The notes under the pieces: model-generated
Seen by the model: only the letters and a program-made list of their open reading frames with translations
The model's database searches: none
Told to the model about the DNA's origin: nothing
Translations under genes and position numbers: made by a program
Shown here: positions 51,375 through 59,783 of the stretch, piece by piece
Numbering within the stretch: position 1 is the first letter of the stretch
Layout: the number at the start of each line of letters is the position of its first letter
Origin: Sphingopyxis sp.
GTDB taxonomy: Bacteria > Pseudomonadota > Alphaproteobacteria > Sphingomonadales > Sphingomonadaceae
NCBI GenBank assembly: GCA_013823985.1
Contig: PNNB01000056.1
Coordinates: 124,001 to 188,000 of the forward strand
Direction: 5' to 3'
DNA: 64,000 nucleotides

Positions 51375-52511
51375 ATGCCCATAACCGACATCAATGCTGC
51401 GTTCGACAGCGGCAATATCATCGTCCATTCTATCCAGGGAACCTCCGCAAACCTCTCGATCCGCAAGGACCGCGAATCGGAATTTGCCCAATGGTTCCAT
51501 TTCCGTGTCGCCTGCACCGCCGGCGAAGAGCTGACCTTGCGCATCACCGGATTGGAAAGCAGCGCTTATCCCGGTGGATGGCCCGACTATCGCGCCTGTG
51601 TGTCCGAAGACCGGGACTATTGGGGCCGTGCCGACAGCAGTTACGACAAGACCGAAGAAGGCGGCACGCTCACGATCCGTTATACACCGGCGAGCGCTCT
51701 TGTCTGGTTCGCCTATTTTGCGCCCTACAGCATGGAGCGCCATCATGATCTGGTTTCGGAAACCGCAGGATGCGAAGGCGTCACCTATCGCTGCCTCGGC
51801 CACAGTCTTGAAGGACAGCCGATCGACTGCCTCGAAATGGGCACCGGCGATATTCAGGTCTGGCTTTATGCGCGCCAGCATCCCGGCGAAAGCCAGGCCG
51901 AATGGTGGATGGAAGGCGCGCTGGATATGCTGACCGATATGAGCAATCCGCATACGCGTGTCCTGCTCGAAAAATGCCGTCTGCATATCGTTCCAAATGC
52001 GAACCCGGATGGTAGCTGCCGGGGTCATTTGCGCACCAACTATGCCGGCGTGAACCTGAACCGCGAATGGGCGACCCCAAGCCTTGAAAAAAGCCCCGAG
52101 GTTTTGGGCATCCGGAATGCCATGGATGAAAGCGGCGTCCATTGGACCATGGATATTCACGGCGATGAAGCCATCCCCGCGGCGTTTATGGCCGGATTTG
52201 AAGGCATCCCGTCCTGGACCGATGATCAGGGCAACCGGTACCAAGCCTATATCCACCGTCTCGCGGACCGCACACCTGATTTCCAGACCAAGCTCGGCTA
52301 TTCGATTGCCGCGCCCGGTAAGGCCAATCTCACCATGTCGACCAACCAGCTCGCGGAACGATTTGGCAAAAGCCATGGCTGTGTGTCGATGACATTGGAA
52401 ATGCCGTATAAGGACACCGTGCACGGCAATGATGCCGAACAGGGCTGGTCGCCCGAACGGTGCAAATTGCTCGCGCGGGAGTGTCTGGCAACCTTGGCGG
52501 AAATGGTGTGA
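51375..52511 (+). CDS. M14-family zinc carboxypeptidase, cytosolic (AGBL/Nna1-like) type
   Basis: The 378-residue protein has an N-terminal beta-sandwich domain (residues 1-125) and an M14 domain. Zinc ligands are in [12 protein letters not shown] (HxxE) and MDIHGDE. The catalytic glutamate is in [10 protein letters not shown], and [20 protein letters not shown] contains the substrate-binding Asn-Arg. The two-domain layout matches cytosolic carboxypeptidases related to eukaryotic Nna1/AGBL. No signal peptide is present. It would trim C-terminal residues of unknown substrates. The start at 51375 has AAGGA at 6 bases. Confidence 0.93.
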   Translation: MPITDINAAFDSGNIIVHSIQGTSANLSIRKDRESEFAQWFHFRVACTAGEELTLRITGLESSAYPGGWPDYRACVSEDRDYWGRADSSYDKTEEGGTLTIRYTPASALVWFAYFAPYSMERHHDLVSETAGCEGVTYRCLGHSLEGQPIDCLEMGTGDIQVWLYARQHPGESQAEWWMEGALDMLTDMSNPHTRVLLEKCRLHIVPNANPDGSCRGHLRTNYAGVNLNREWATPSLEKSPEVLGIRNAMDESGVHWTMDIHGDEAIPAAFMAGFEGIPSWTDDQGNRYQAYIHRLADRTPDFQTKLGYSIAAPGKANLTMSTNQLAERFGKSHGCVSMTLEMPYKDTVHGNDAEQGWSPERCKLLARECLATLAEMV

Positions 52512-52514
52512 CCC

Positions 52515-52976
52515 ATGGCGATGCGGATTATTGAAGATGATCTGACCGGGCCTGAAATCCGGAGTCTTCTTGAAACGCATTTTGCCGGGATGCTGGCAAA
52601 TTCACCTGCGGAGAGTTGCCACTTTCTCGATTTTGACGGGCTCAATGCCCCTGATGTCACCTTTTGGTCGGTCTGGGACGACGACGCCCTGATGGGCTGC
52701 GGTGCGCTTAAGGAGCTATCGTCCGACCATGGGGAAATCAAGTCCATGCGCACCCATGCCGATCACCTGCGCAAAGGTGCCGGGGCCGCGATGCTTACGC
52801 ACATCATCTCGGAAGCGCGGGTGCGGGGATATCAACGCCTGAGTCTGGAAACCGGATCATCCGAGGCTTTTGTACCCGCCATCGGCATGTATCAGGCGCA
52901 TGGCTTTGCATATTGCCCGCCCTTCGGAGATTATGTCGAAGATCCGTTCAGCCGGTTCATGACACTGTCGCTTTGA
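52515..52976 (+). CDS. GNAT-family N-acetyltransferase
   Basis: The 153-residue protein has the acetyl-CoA-binding pattern MRTHADHLRKGAGAAML (near residues 75-91) and LSLETGSSEAFVPAIGMYQA near 110. It follows the carboxypeptidase gene with only a 3-base gap, so the two are an operon. Similar small GNATs acetylate amines of metabolites or antibiotics; the substrate is unknown. Confidence 0.92.
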   Translation: MAMRIIEDDLTGPEIRSLLETHFAGMLANSPAESCHFLDFDGLNAPDVTFWSVWDDDALMGCGALKELSSDHGEIKSMRTHADHLRKGAGAAMLTHIISEARVRGYQRLSLETGSSEAFVPAIGMYQAHGFAYCPPFGDYVEDPFSRFMTLSL

Positions 52977-53044
52977 TCGGCATGATTGTGCGTTGCATCC
53001 TGCGTCGCTAGAGGCAGAACCGAATCACGACCGAAGGATTATCT

Positions 53045-53728
53045 ATGCCCAAACTCATCCTCATCCGTCACGGCCAGTCACAATGGAATCTGGAAAATCG
53101 CTTCACGGGCTGGTGGGATGTCGACGTCACCGAAAAGGGTGCGGCGGAAGCCTGGGCTGCAGGTGAGTTGATGAAGGAAAAGGGCATCGCGCCCGACGTT
53201 GCGTTCACCAGCGTTCAGACCCGCGCGATCAAAACCCTCAATCTGGCGCTGGAAGCGATGGGCCGGCTTTGGGTTCCGGTCACCAAGAACTGGCAATTGA
53301 ACGAGCGGCATTATGGTGGACTGACGGGCCTCGACAAGGCCGAGACCGCTGCCAAGCATGGTGAGGATCAGGTTCATATCTGGCGTCGCAGCTTCGACAT
53401 TCCGCCGCCCCCGCTGGAGGCTGGGTCGGCTTATGACTTGTCGTCCGACCCGCGCTACGCCGGTATTGCGATCCCCAATACCGAAAGCCTGAAAGACACG
53501 ATCGCGCGGGTTTTGCCCTATTGGGAAAGCGCCATTGTTCCCGATTTGAAAGCCGGGAAGACCGTGCTGATTTCCGCGCATGGCAACAGCTTGCGGGCCT
53601 TGGTCAAACATCTGTCGGGCATTTCGGATGAAGATATCACGGGTCTGGAAATACCGACGGGGCAGCCAATCGTGTATGAACTCGACGCAGAGCTGCAGGG
53701 CGAGCGTTATTATCTTTCCGAACGCTAA
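53045..53728 (+). CDS. gpmA: 2,3-bisphosphoglycerate-dependent phosphoglycerate mutase
   Basis: The 227-residue protein starts [15 protein letters not shown] with the phospho-histidine loop RHG (His10). [15 protein letters not shown] near residue 82 and the second catalytic histidine in [14 protein letters not shown] near 178 are present. It interconverts 3- and 2-phosphoglycerate in glycolysis. GAAGGA precedes the start. Its stop overlaps that of the GGDEF gene by four bases (convergent). Confidence 0.97.
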   Translation: MPKLILIRHGQSQWNLENRFTGWWDVDVTEKGAAEAWAAGELMKEKGIAPDVAFTSVQTRAIKTLNLALEAMGRLWVPVTKNWQLNERHYGGLTGLDKAETAAKHGEDQVHIWRRSFDIPPPPLEAGSAYDLSSDPRYAGIAIPNTESLKDTIARVLPYWESAIVPDLKAGKTVLISAHGNSLRALVKHLSGISDEDITGLEIPTGQPIVYELDAELQGERYYLSER

Positions 53729-54342
53729 GCGGGCTTTCCGGTCCCTTTTGTCTGCTTTGCCGCATACATGGACCGGTCTGCGCGAAGCAGCAGTTCCGAT
53801 GGTTTGGCACCCGCCTCGATAACGGCATAGCCCGCCGAAATGCTTGGGCTCAGTCTTGCGCCATTAAAGTCGACTTTCAACTTGCCCACCATCGCGGCCA
53901 CACGCTCCGCCTTTCGGGCGAGTTCGCTTTCCTGAATATTATCGAGCAGCACGCCGAATTCATCGCCGCCTATCCGTGCGACCAGATCGGAACGGCGGAC
54001 GGTGCCCAAAAGAGCCTTTGCGATGGTGGTGAGCAGGAAATCACCGGCGACATGGCCGTCGCGGTCGTTCACGGCCTTGAGATCATCGACGTCAATGAAC
54101 AGCAAGCCGTAATGGCCGCCATAGCGATGGGCACGCCAGCACCACCGGTCCAGTTCTTCCATGAAATGCCGCCGGTTGAACAGGGGCGTGAGGGTGTCGC
54201 AGGCGACTAGCCGTTCCAGTTCGGCGACCCGCGCCTTCAATGCGGCATTTTCCCGCGCAAGATCGGTCGCCGATCTTGAATCGCCTGTGGCCGTCAAATT
54301 GCGGGCTTTTTCGTCCAATTGAGCAACCCCCGATATTTGCAC
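53725..54342 (-). CDS. Soluble diguanylate cyclase (GGDEF)
   Basis: The 205-residue protein has an N-terminal coiled coil (about residues 20-45, [19 protein letters not shown]) and a GGDEF domain with the intact signature RIGGDEFG. The product-inhibition I-site RxxD is present (RRSD, five residues upstream). It should make cyclic di-GMP from two GTP. No sensor domain or membrane anchor is present; the coiled coil probably drives dimerisation. c-di-GMP often controls exopolysaccharide output, but no direct link to the locus at 1-13 kb is visible. Confidence 0.92.
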   Translation of the reverse strand: MQISGVAQLDEKARNLTATGDSRSATDLARENAALKARVAELERLVACDTLTPLFNRRHFMEELDRWCWRAHRYGGHYGLLFIDVDDLKAVNDRDGHVAGDFLLTTIAKALLGTVRRSDLVARIGGDEFGVLLDNIQESELARKAERVAAMVGKLKVDFNGARLSPSISAGYAVIEAGAKPSELLLRADRSMYAAKQTKGTGKPA

Positions 54343-54515
54343 GACCCGGGGTATCTTTTATTATGGTATCGCTCAATCAGATTTCCCTCTAAAAAGCAAG
54401 AGTTTACATGCCGATAGAAGCTGATTTGGCTGCTTGGCGCTCTATCCATTCACAATTGCGGTTACGTTTCGGTCACGCTAAGGGCGGATGCTTCTTATGG
54501 TCGGGGGAACGACAG
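54343..54515. other. Promoter region between GGDEF gene and purE
   Basis: The 173 bases between divergent genes include an in-frame extension upstream of purE (ATG at 54408) that has no purE-like sequence. The purEK promoter should lie here. Confidence 0.4.
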
Positions 54516-55004
54516 GTGAGTGAAGCGCAACCTCTAATCGGCATAATCATGGGCAGCCGTTCGGACTGGGAAACGATGCGCGAAGCATCGGCGACGCTTG
54601 CCGCTTTGCACATTCCGCATGAATGTAAGGTCGTGTCGGCGCATCGGACACCGGAACGTTTGTACGATTACGCCAAAGGCGCTGCTGCGCGTGGCTTGAA
54701 ATGCATCATTGCAGGGGCAGGCGGCGCTGCGCACTTGCCCGGCATGGCCGCATCGATGACACGGCTTCCCGTTCTGGGTGTACCCGTGCAGTCCAAGGCC
54801 CTCGACGGCATGGACAGCCTGTTGTCGATTGTACAGATGCCCGCGGGTATTCCCGTCGGTACGCTGGCCATTGGCAAGGCCGGGGCTACCAACGCAGCAT
54901 TGCTGGCGGCCGCGATGTTGGCGAACGATGATAGCGCGCTGGCCGAACGGCTGGACGCCTGGCGCGCCGCACAGACGGCATCGGTGGCCGAGACACCCGA
55001 ATGA
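54516..55004 (+). CDS. purE: N5-carboxyaminoimidazole ribonucleotide mutase
   Basis: The 162-residue protein has the class I PurE motifs [14 protein letters not shown] (near residues 8-21), [14 protein letters not shown] near 45 and [12 protein letters not shown] near 73. It rearranges N5-CAIR to CAIR in purine synthesis. The start is a GTG at 54516 with a GGGGG tract 7-10 bases upstream. The ATG at 54408 would add 36 residues not found in the family. It overlaps purK by four bases. Confidence 0.95.
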   Translation: MSEAQPLIGIIMGSRSDWETMREASATLAALHIPHECKVVSAHRTPERLYDYAKGAAARGLKCIIAGAGGAAHLPGMAASMTRLPVLGVPVQSKALDGMDSLLSIVQMPAGIPVGTLAIGKAGATNAALLAAAMLANDDSALAERLDAWRAAQTASVAETPE

Positions 55005-56071
55005 CCGCACTACCCCCCGGTTCGACAATCGGCATATTGGGCGGCGGCCAGTTGGGGCGCATGCTGGCAATGGCGGCGGCACAGCTTGGATATCGCTGCC
55101 ATATCTATGCGCCACCCGGCGATAATGTGGCCTGTGAAGTTGCGGCCGAATGTACCATCGCGGAATATGACGATCTGGCGGCGCTCAAGGCCTTTGCCGG
55201 GGTATGCGACGTCATCACGTTTGAATTTGAAAATGTACCGGTAGAACCGCTGCGGTCGATTGTCCGGGATGTTCCGATCCATCCGCCGATCCAGGCACTG
55301 GAGGTCGCGCAGGACCGTGTCGAGGAAAAGGAATTCGTCCGCAAACTGGGCGGCGAAACAGCCGCTTTTGCTGTCGCGCGGTCCGAAATCGAGGTCGAGG
55401 ATGCCGTGGCCGCTGTCGGGACACCGGCGATCCTGAAAACGATCCGCATGGGCTATGACGGCAAAGGCCAAGTGCGCGTTTCGGCGCAAAGCGATCTCGC
55501 TAGCGCGTGGCGTCGGGCGGGCGGTCAGCCCCTGATTGCCGAGGCTATGGTCCAGTTCGACGCCGAATTTTCGGTGATTCTCGTCCGCAACGCAGAAGGC
55601 GAAATCCGCTATTGGGATTCACCGCGCAACGCGCATGAAAATGGCATTTTGGCGACCTCCACGCTGCCTGCAGGGCCGTTGATCGAAAGCCAGCAGGCCG
55701 CGGCGCGGATTATGGCGGCGGCGGTTGCCGATGCGTTGGAATATGTCGGGGTGTTTACAGCCGAATTTTTCGCCAGCGGTGAAGGTCCGCTGTTCAATGA
55801 AATCGCCCCGCGCGTCCACAATAGCGGCCATTGGACCATCGAAGGCGCAGAGACGAGCCAGTTCGAAAACCACATCCGCGCCATCTGCGATCTGCCGCTC
55901 GGCAGCACCGCAACTGTGGCTGAACGTGTGGAAATGCAGAACCTGATCGGCGCGGATGGCGAACGCTGGTTGCAGTTGCTGGGCGACCCTGCGGCCAACC
56001 TGCATCTCTATGGCAAAGCCGAAGCGCGACCGGGACGTAAAATTGGTCACGTCACCCGCTTGTATAGATAA
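55001..56071 (+). CDS. purK: N5-carboxyaminoimidazole ribonucleotide synthase
   Basis: The 356-residue ATP-grasp protein begins with [17 protein letters not shown] (residues 9-25). It has [11 protein letters not shown] near 72 and [17 protein letters not shown] near 268. It carboxylates AIR to N5-CAIR using ATP and bicarbonate, feeding PurE encoded immediately upstream. Length is normal. Confidence 0.97.
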   Translation: MTALPPGSTIGILGGGQLGRMLAMAAAQLGYRCHIYAPPGDNVACEVAAECTIAEYDDLAALKAFAGVCDVITFEFENVPVEPLRSIVRDVPIHPPIQALEVAQDRVEEKEFVRKLGGETAAFAVARSEIEVEDAVAAVGTPAILKTIRMGYDGKGQVRVSAQSDLASAWRRAGGQPLIAEAMVQFDAEFSVILVRNAEGEIRYWDSPRNAHENGILATSTLPAGPLIESQQAAARIMAAAVADALEYVGVFTAEFFASGEGPLFNEIAPRVHNSGHWTIEGAETSQFENHIRAICDLPLGSTATVAERVEMQNLIGADGERWLQLLGDPAANLHLYGKAEARPGRKIGHVTRLYR

Positions 56072-56095
56072 ACAAATGTCGGCAAAGCGGGGGAT

Positions 56096-56587
56096 ATGAA
56101 TCACCCCGAAATCATCCTTGTCTTCGCCCGCGCCGCCAATGGAGTCATCGGGAGGGATGGCGGGATGCCGTGGCATATCCCGGCAGACCTGCGCCACTTT
56201 AAGCAAATCACCAAAGGACGTCCCATGATCATGGGGCGCAAAACCTTCGACAGTCTACCCGGCTTGCTCGAAGGGCGTCGCCATATCGTCCTCACCCGCG
56301 ACAAAAGCTGGGAGGAAGAGGGCGCCGAAACCGTATATTCGGTTGAAGAAGCGTTGAAGCGTGCCAATGGCCCGCATGTCTGCGTGATTGGTGGCGCGGA
56401 AATATACGCGCTGTTCCTGCCACTGGCGGACCGCATCGAACTGACCGAGGTGGCGACAACGCCGGAAGGCGACACGATGATGCCTGCCTTCGATGAAACA
56501 TTATGGCAGGAAGTCGCCCGCGAAAGTCACGCCGCCGATGGCAAGGTCCCTGCACATGATTTCGTGACGTTGGTCCGCCGCGTCTGA
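56096..56587 (+). CDS. folA: Dihydrofolate reductase
   Basis: The 163-residue protein has the DHFR landmarks GVIGRDGGMPWHIPADL (near residues 17-33, Asp of the active site), MGRKTFDSLPG near 45 and VIGGAEIYALFLP near 98. It regenerates tetrahydrofolate, which connects to the metF/metH folate branch and to purine synthesis by purEK directly upstream. It starts 24 bases after purK, so it probably belongs to the same transcript. Confidence 0.97.
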   Translation: MNHPEIILVFARAANGVIGRDGGMPWHIPADLRHFKQITKGRPMIMGRKTFDSLPGLLEGRRHIVLTRDKSWEEEGAETVYSVEEALKRANGPHVCVIGGAEIYALFLPLADRIELTEVATTPEGDTMMPAFDETLWQEVARESHAADGKVPAHDFVTLVRRV

Positions 56588-56612
56588 CATCATCAGGGGA
56601 TGGGGAGAGAAA

Positions 56613-57800
56613 ATGCGTAAACGGGTCTGGATTCCGCTGGCACTGATCGGTGCCGCTGCTATCGGCTTTTTCGGCGTTGCGCCCGGTTATGTCGAAGGGG
56701 CGATGAACCAGGTGGATGGCAAGCCGCTGATCAAGGTCAGCGAAGAAGCCAGGGCGCTCCACAAGACATTGTCGATTGTAGATCTTCATAGCGATACGCT
56801 GATGTGGAACCGCGACCTTAACGACCGCGCCGCGCGGGGCCATATGGACCTTCCCCGCCTGCAAGAGGGCAATGTCGCGCTGCAGCTATTCTCCTCGGTC
56901 AGCAAGACGCCGAAAAACCAGAATTATGACGGCAATGGTGCGGACAGCGACAATATCACCTTGCTGACCATCGCGCAGCTGCAGCCGATGAAAACATGGA
57001 ACTCGCTTGTCGAGCGCTCGCTCTACCATGCGCACAAGCGGGATGCGGCGGTTGCTGGTTCGAATGACGCAGTCAAGGCGGTCAACACAGCAGCACAACT
57101 TGATGGCCTGCTGGCGGCACGTGCCAAAGACCCACGGCCCGTGGGCGCAATGCTGACCATCGAAGGCCTGCAGAATCTGGAGGGCAAGGCCGCCAATCTG
57201 GATCGCCTCTATGCCGCAGGGTTCCGCATGGCGGGCCTCACGCATTTCTTTGATAACGAGGTTGCAGGGTCGATGCATGGCCTGAAAAAAGGTGGCCTCA
57301 CCCCCTTCGGGCGCGACATATTGCGGCGGATGGAGGCCAAAGGCATGATTGTCGACATCGCCCATCTGTCGCATGCGGGCGTGGCCGAGGTGCTCGCCAT
57401 GGCGAAGCGTCCCGTTGTCTCCAGCCATGGCGGCGTGCAGGCAACGTGCAAGGTGAACCGCAATCTGACAGACGATGAAATCCGCGGTGTTGCCAAGACC
57501 GGCGGCATCATCGGCATCGGCTATTGGGATGCTGCCATTTGCGACACGTCCCCCCGTGCGGCGGCCAGGGCGATGAAGCATGTGCGCGATCTGGTGGGTA
57601 TCCAGCATGTGGCCCTGGGCTCGGATTATGACGGGGCGACCACGGTGCGCTTTGATACGTCCCAACTGGTTCAGGTCACACAGGCCCTGATGGACGAAGG
57701 CTTCACGCCTGACGATATTCGCGCCGTGATGGGCGGCAACGCGCTGCGTGTCATTCGCGCCGGGTTGGTGCCATTGGCGGAGGCGTCACCGCCGTCATGA
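56613..57800 (+). CDS. Membrane dipeptidase (peptidase M19)
   Basis: The 395-residue protein has an N-terminal signal or anchor helix (residues 5-22). The M19 zinc site reads IVDLHSDTLMW (HxD near residue 55), with GLTHFFDNEVAGS near 210 and VSSHGGVQATC near 270. Renal-dipeptidase-type enzymes hydrolyse dipeptides, including D-Ala-containing ones. It is probably periplasmic. It overlaps ribF by four bases. Confidence 0.94.
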   Translation: MRKRVWIPLALIGAAAIGFFGVAPGYVEGAMNQVDGKPLIKVSEEARALHKTLSIVDLHSDTLMWNRDLNDRAARGHMDLPRLQEGNVALQLFSSVSKTPKNQNYDGNGADSDNITLLTIAQLQPMKTWNSLVERSLYHAHKRDAAVAGSNDAVKAVNTAAQLDGLLAARAKDPRPVGAMLTIEGLQNLEGKAANLDRLYAAGFRMAGLTHFFDNEVAGSMHGLKKGGLTPFGRDILRRMEAKGMIVDIAHLSHAGVAEVLAMAKRPVVSSHGGVQATCKVNRNLTDDEIRGVAKTGGIIGIGYWDAAICDTSPRAAARAMKHVRDLVGIQHVALGSDYDGATTVRFDTSQLVQVTQALMDEGFTPDDIRAVMGGNALRVIRAGLVPLAEASPPS

Positions 57801-58729
57801 CCATCGTCCGCCTTTCCGCAAAGGATGTGGTGCCCGACGCCTTGCGCGGCGCAGTGGCGGCACTTGGCAATTTTGACGGATTCCATCTGGGGCATCAGGT
57901 CGTTGCGGGCGAAGCGATTGCGCAAGCCAAGGCGGCAGGAAAGCCCGCGATCATTGCAACCTTCGATCCACACCCCGTTCGTTTTTTCGCACCCGATGCC
58001 CCCTGGTTCCGGCTGACGACACTGGACCAGCGCCAACGCCTCTTTGAAGCCGCGGGCGCTGATGCGATGCTGGTATTTGAATTCGACGCATCGTTAGCCA
58101 ACACCACGGCGGAGGATTTCATTGTCGCCCTGCTGGTCGAACGGCTGGGGTTGAGCGGTGTCATTACCGGTGAGGATTTCACCTTCGGCAAAGGCCGGGG
58201 CGGCAATATCGATGTGCTGCGCGACCTTGGTGCGGCCCATGGCCTGCGCGCGACCGCAGTGGGGCCGGTAAAGGACGAGGGCGGGGTCATCTCCTCCAGC
58301 CGGATCCGCGACGCCCTCAAGGCCGGCGACTGTGCCACCGCCACGCGCTTGCTGACCCGTCCGTTCACGGTCGAAGGCGTCGTGCAGCATGGCGACAAAA
58401 ATGGCCGGCTGCTGGGCTTCCCGACCGCCAATATCGACATGGCCCATTATCTGCGCCCACGCTATGGCATCTATGCCGTGCGCGGACGCTTGCCCGATGG
58501 CCGCATTCTGGACGGCGCCGCCAATCTTGGCATCCGCCCGAGCTTTGATCCGCCCAAGGAATTGCTCGAACCGCATTTCTTCGATTTTGCGGAAGACCTC
58601 TACGGTCAAACCATCGAAGTCGAATTCCACACCTTTCTGCGCGGGGAGCAGAAGTTTGACAGCATGGACGCACTGATGGACCAGATGGCCCGGGATTGTG
58701 ACGAAGCACGGGAGATATTGGCGCAATGA
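57797..58729 (+). CDS. ribF: Bifunctional riboflavin kinase/FAD synthetase
   Basis: The 310-residue protein has the N-terminal FAD-synthetase nucleotidyltransferase domain with GNFDGFHLGHQ (near residue 24). The C-terminal riboflavin-kinase domain has NGRLLGFPTANI near 205 and LEPHFFDF...YG near 255. It makes FMN and FAD, cofactors of several proteins in this window (EtfA, MetF, photolyase). It is coupled by 4-base overlaps to both neighbours. Confidence 0.97.
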   Translation: MTIVRLSAKDVVPDALRGAVAALGNFDGFHLGHQVVAGEAIAQAKAAGKPAIIATFDPHPVRFFAPDAPWFRLTTLDQRQRLFEAAGADAMLVFEFDASLANTTAEDFIVALLVERLGLSGVITGEDFTFGKGRGGNIDVLRDLGAAHGLRATAVGPVKDEGGVISSSRIRDALKAGDCATATRLLTRPFTVEGVVQHGDKNGRLLGFPTANIDMAHYLRPRYGIYAVRGRLPDGRILDGAANLGIRPSFDPPKELLEPHFFDFAEDLYGQTIEVEFHTFLRGEQKFDSMDALMDQMARDCDEAREILAQ

Positions 58730-59718
58730 TTCAACTATCCCGCACCCAAAAACGTATTTTAGCCGTCATCGCCCTCATCCTCGTCGCGCTGTCGTTGCTC
58801 AACGCGAGCTGGCTTGCGCCGACGCCTGTGGGCAAGCCCAAGCTGATTGCCCATCGCGGGGTGTATCATCTCTATGACAAGCGTGCCGCCTTTGGCCGTG
58901 ACACCTGCACCGCCCGCTTCATCAACCCGCCCGACCATGAGGTGTTCGAAAACACCGTGCCGTCGATCCAGATGGCGGCGGGCCTGGGGGGTGATTTGGT
59001 CGAAATCGACGTTGCACCGACCAAAGATGGCAAGATGGTGCTGTTCCATGACTGGACCGTCGATTGCCGCACCAATGGTAAAGGCGAGACACGTGACCTG
59101 ACGCTTGCCGAGCTGAAGGTGCTGGACATCGGCTATGGCTATACGGCCGATGGCGGCAAGACATTTCCCCTGCGCGGTAAGGGCATAGGGCAAATTCCGA
59201 CGGTGGAGGAGGCACTCGCCGCGCTGCCGTCGCGTCCCTTGCTGTTCAATTTCAAGTCCAAGGATGCAGGCGAAGCCGATCAGCTTTTTGCCATATTGAA
59301 AGCGTCAGGCCGGGATTATGAAAAGCTGGGCGATGCCTTTTACGGCGCGACCGGCCCTGTCGCCCGCATCCGTCAACTCGCACCGAAAAACTGGGCCTTC
59401 GATCTGAAGGGCGAAGCGCAGCAGTGCACGAAGGATTATGTCGCCTATGGCTGGACCGGCATCATTCCGGAAAGCTGCCGCAACGGGGTGCTCGTCATCC
59501 CGATCAATTATCAGTGGATAATGTGGGGCTGGCCCAACCGCCTGATCGCCCGCATGGAATCGGTGGGGGCGAAGGTCATTGTGATGGGCCCCTATGAAAG
59601 CGGTAAATCCAACGAAGGCCTGACCGATGTGCACCAACTGGGCAAGATTGCCGGAACCTTCAACGGCTATATCTGGATCGAGGATATTTGGGGCATTGGC
59701 CCTGCGTTGAAGAAGTGA
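58726..59718 (+). CDS. Glycerophosphodiester phosphodiesterase family protein
   Basis: The 330-residue protein has an N-terminal transmembrane anchor (IALILVALSLLNASWL) and the GDPD catalytic pattern LIAHRGVYH near residue 43. VEIDVAPTKDGKMVLFHDW near 88 holds the metal-binding Glu-Asp and second His. It would hydrolyse glycerophosphodiesters in the periplasm, but the C-terminal half is divergent, so substrate is uncertain. It is coupled to ribF and followed by ileS after 65 bases. Confidence 0.88.
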   Translation: MIQLSRTQKRILAVIALILVALSLLNASWLAPTPVGKPKLIAHRGVYHLYDKRAAFGRDTCTARFINPPDHEVFENTVPSIQMAAGLGGDLVEIDVAPTKDGKMVLFHDWTVDCRTNGKGETRDLTLAELKVLDIGYGYTADGGKTFPLRGKGIGQIPTVEEALAALPSRPLLFNFKSKDAGEADQLFAILKASGRDYEKLGDAFYGATGPVARIRQLAPKNWAFDLKGEAQQCTKDYVAYGWTGIIPESCRNGVLVIPINYQWIMWGWPNRLIARMESVGAKVIVMGPYESGKSNEGLTDVHQLGKIAGTFNGYIWIEDIWGIGPALKK

Positions 59719-59783
59719 AATCGGACCCGCAAACAAGTTGAGGGTGACGAAAGGCAATTTGTTGCGCTAAGGGCGCTTTCGAC

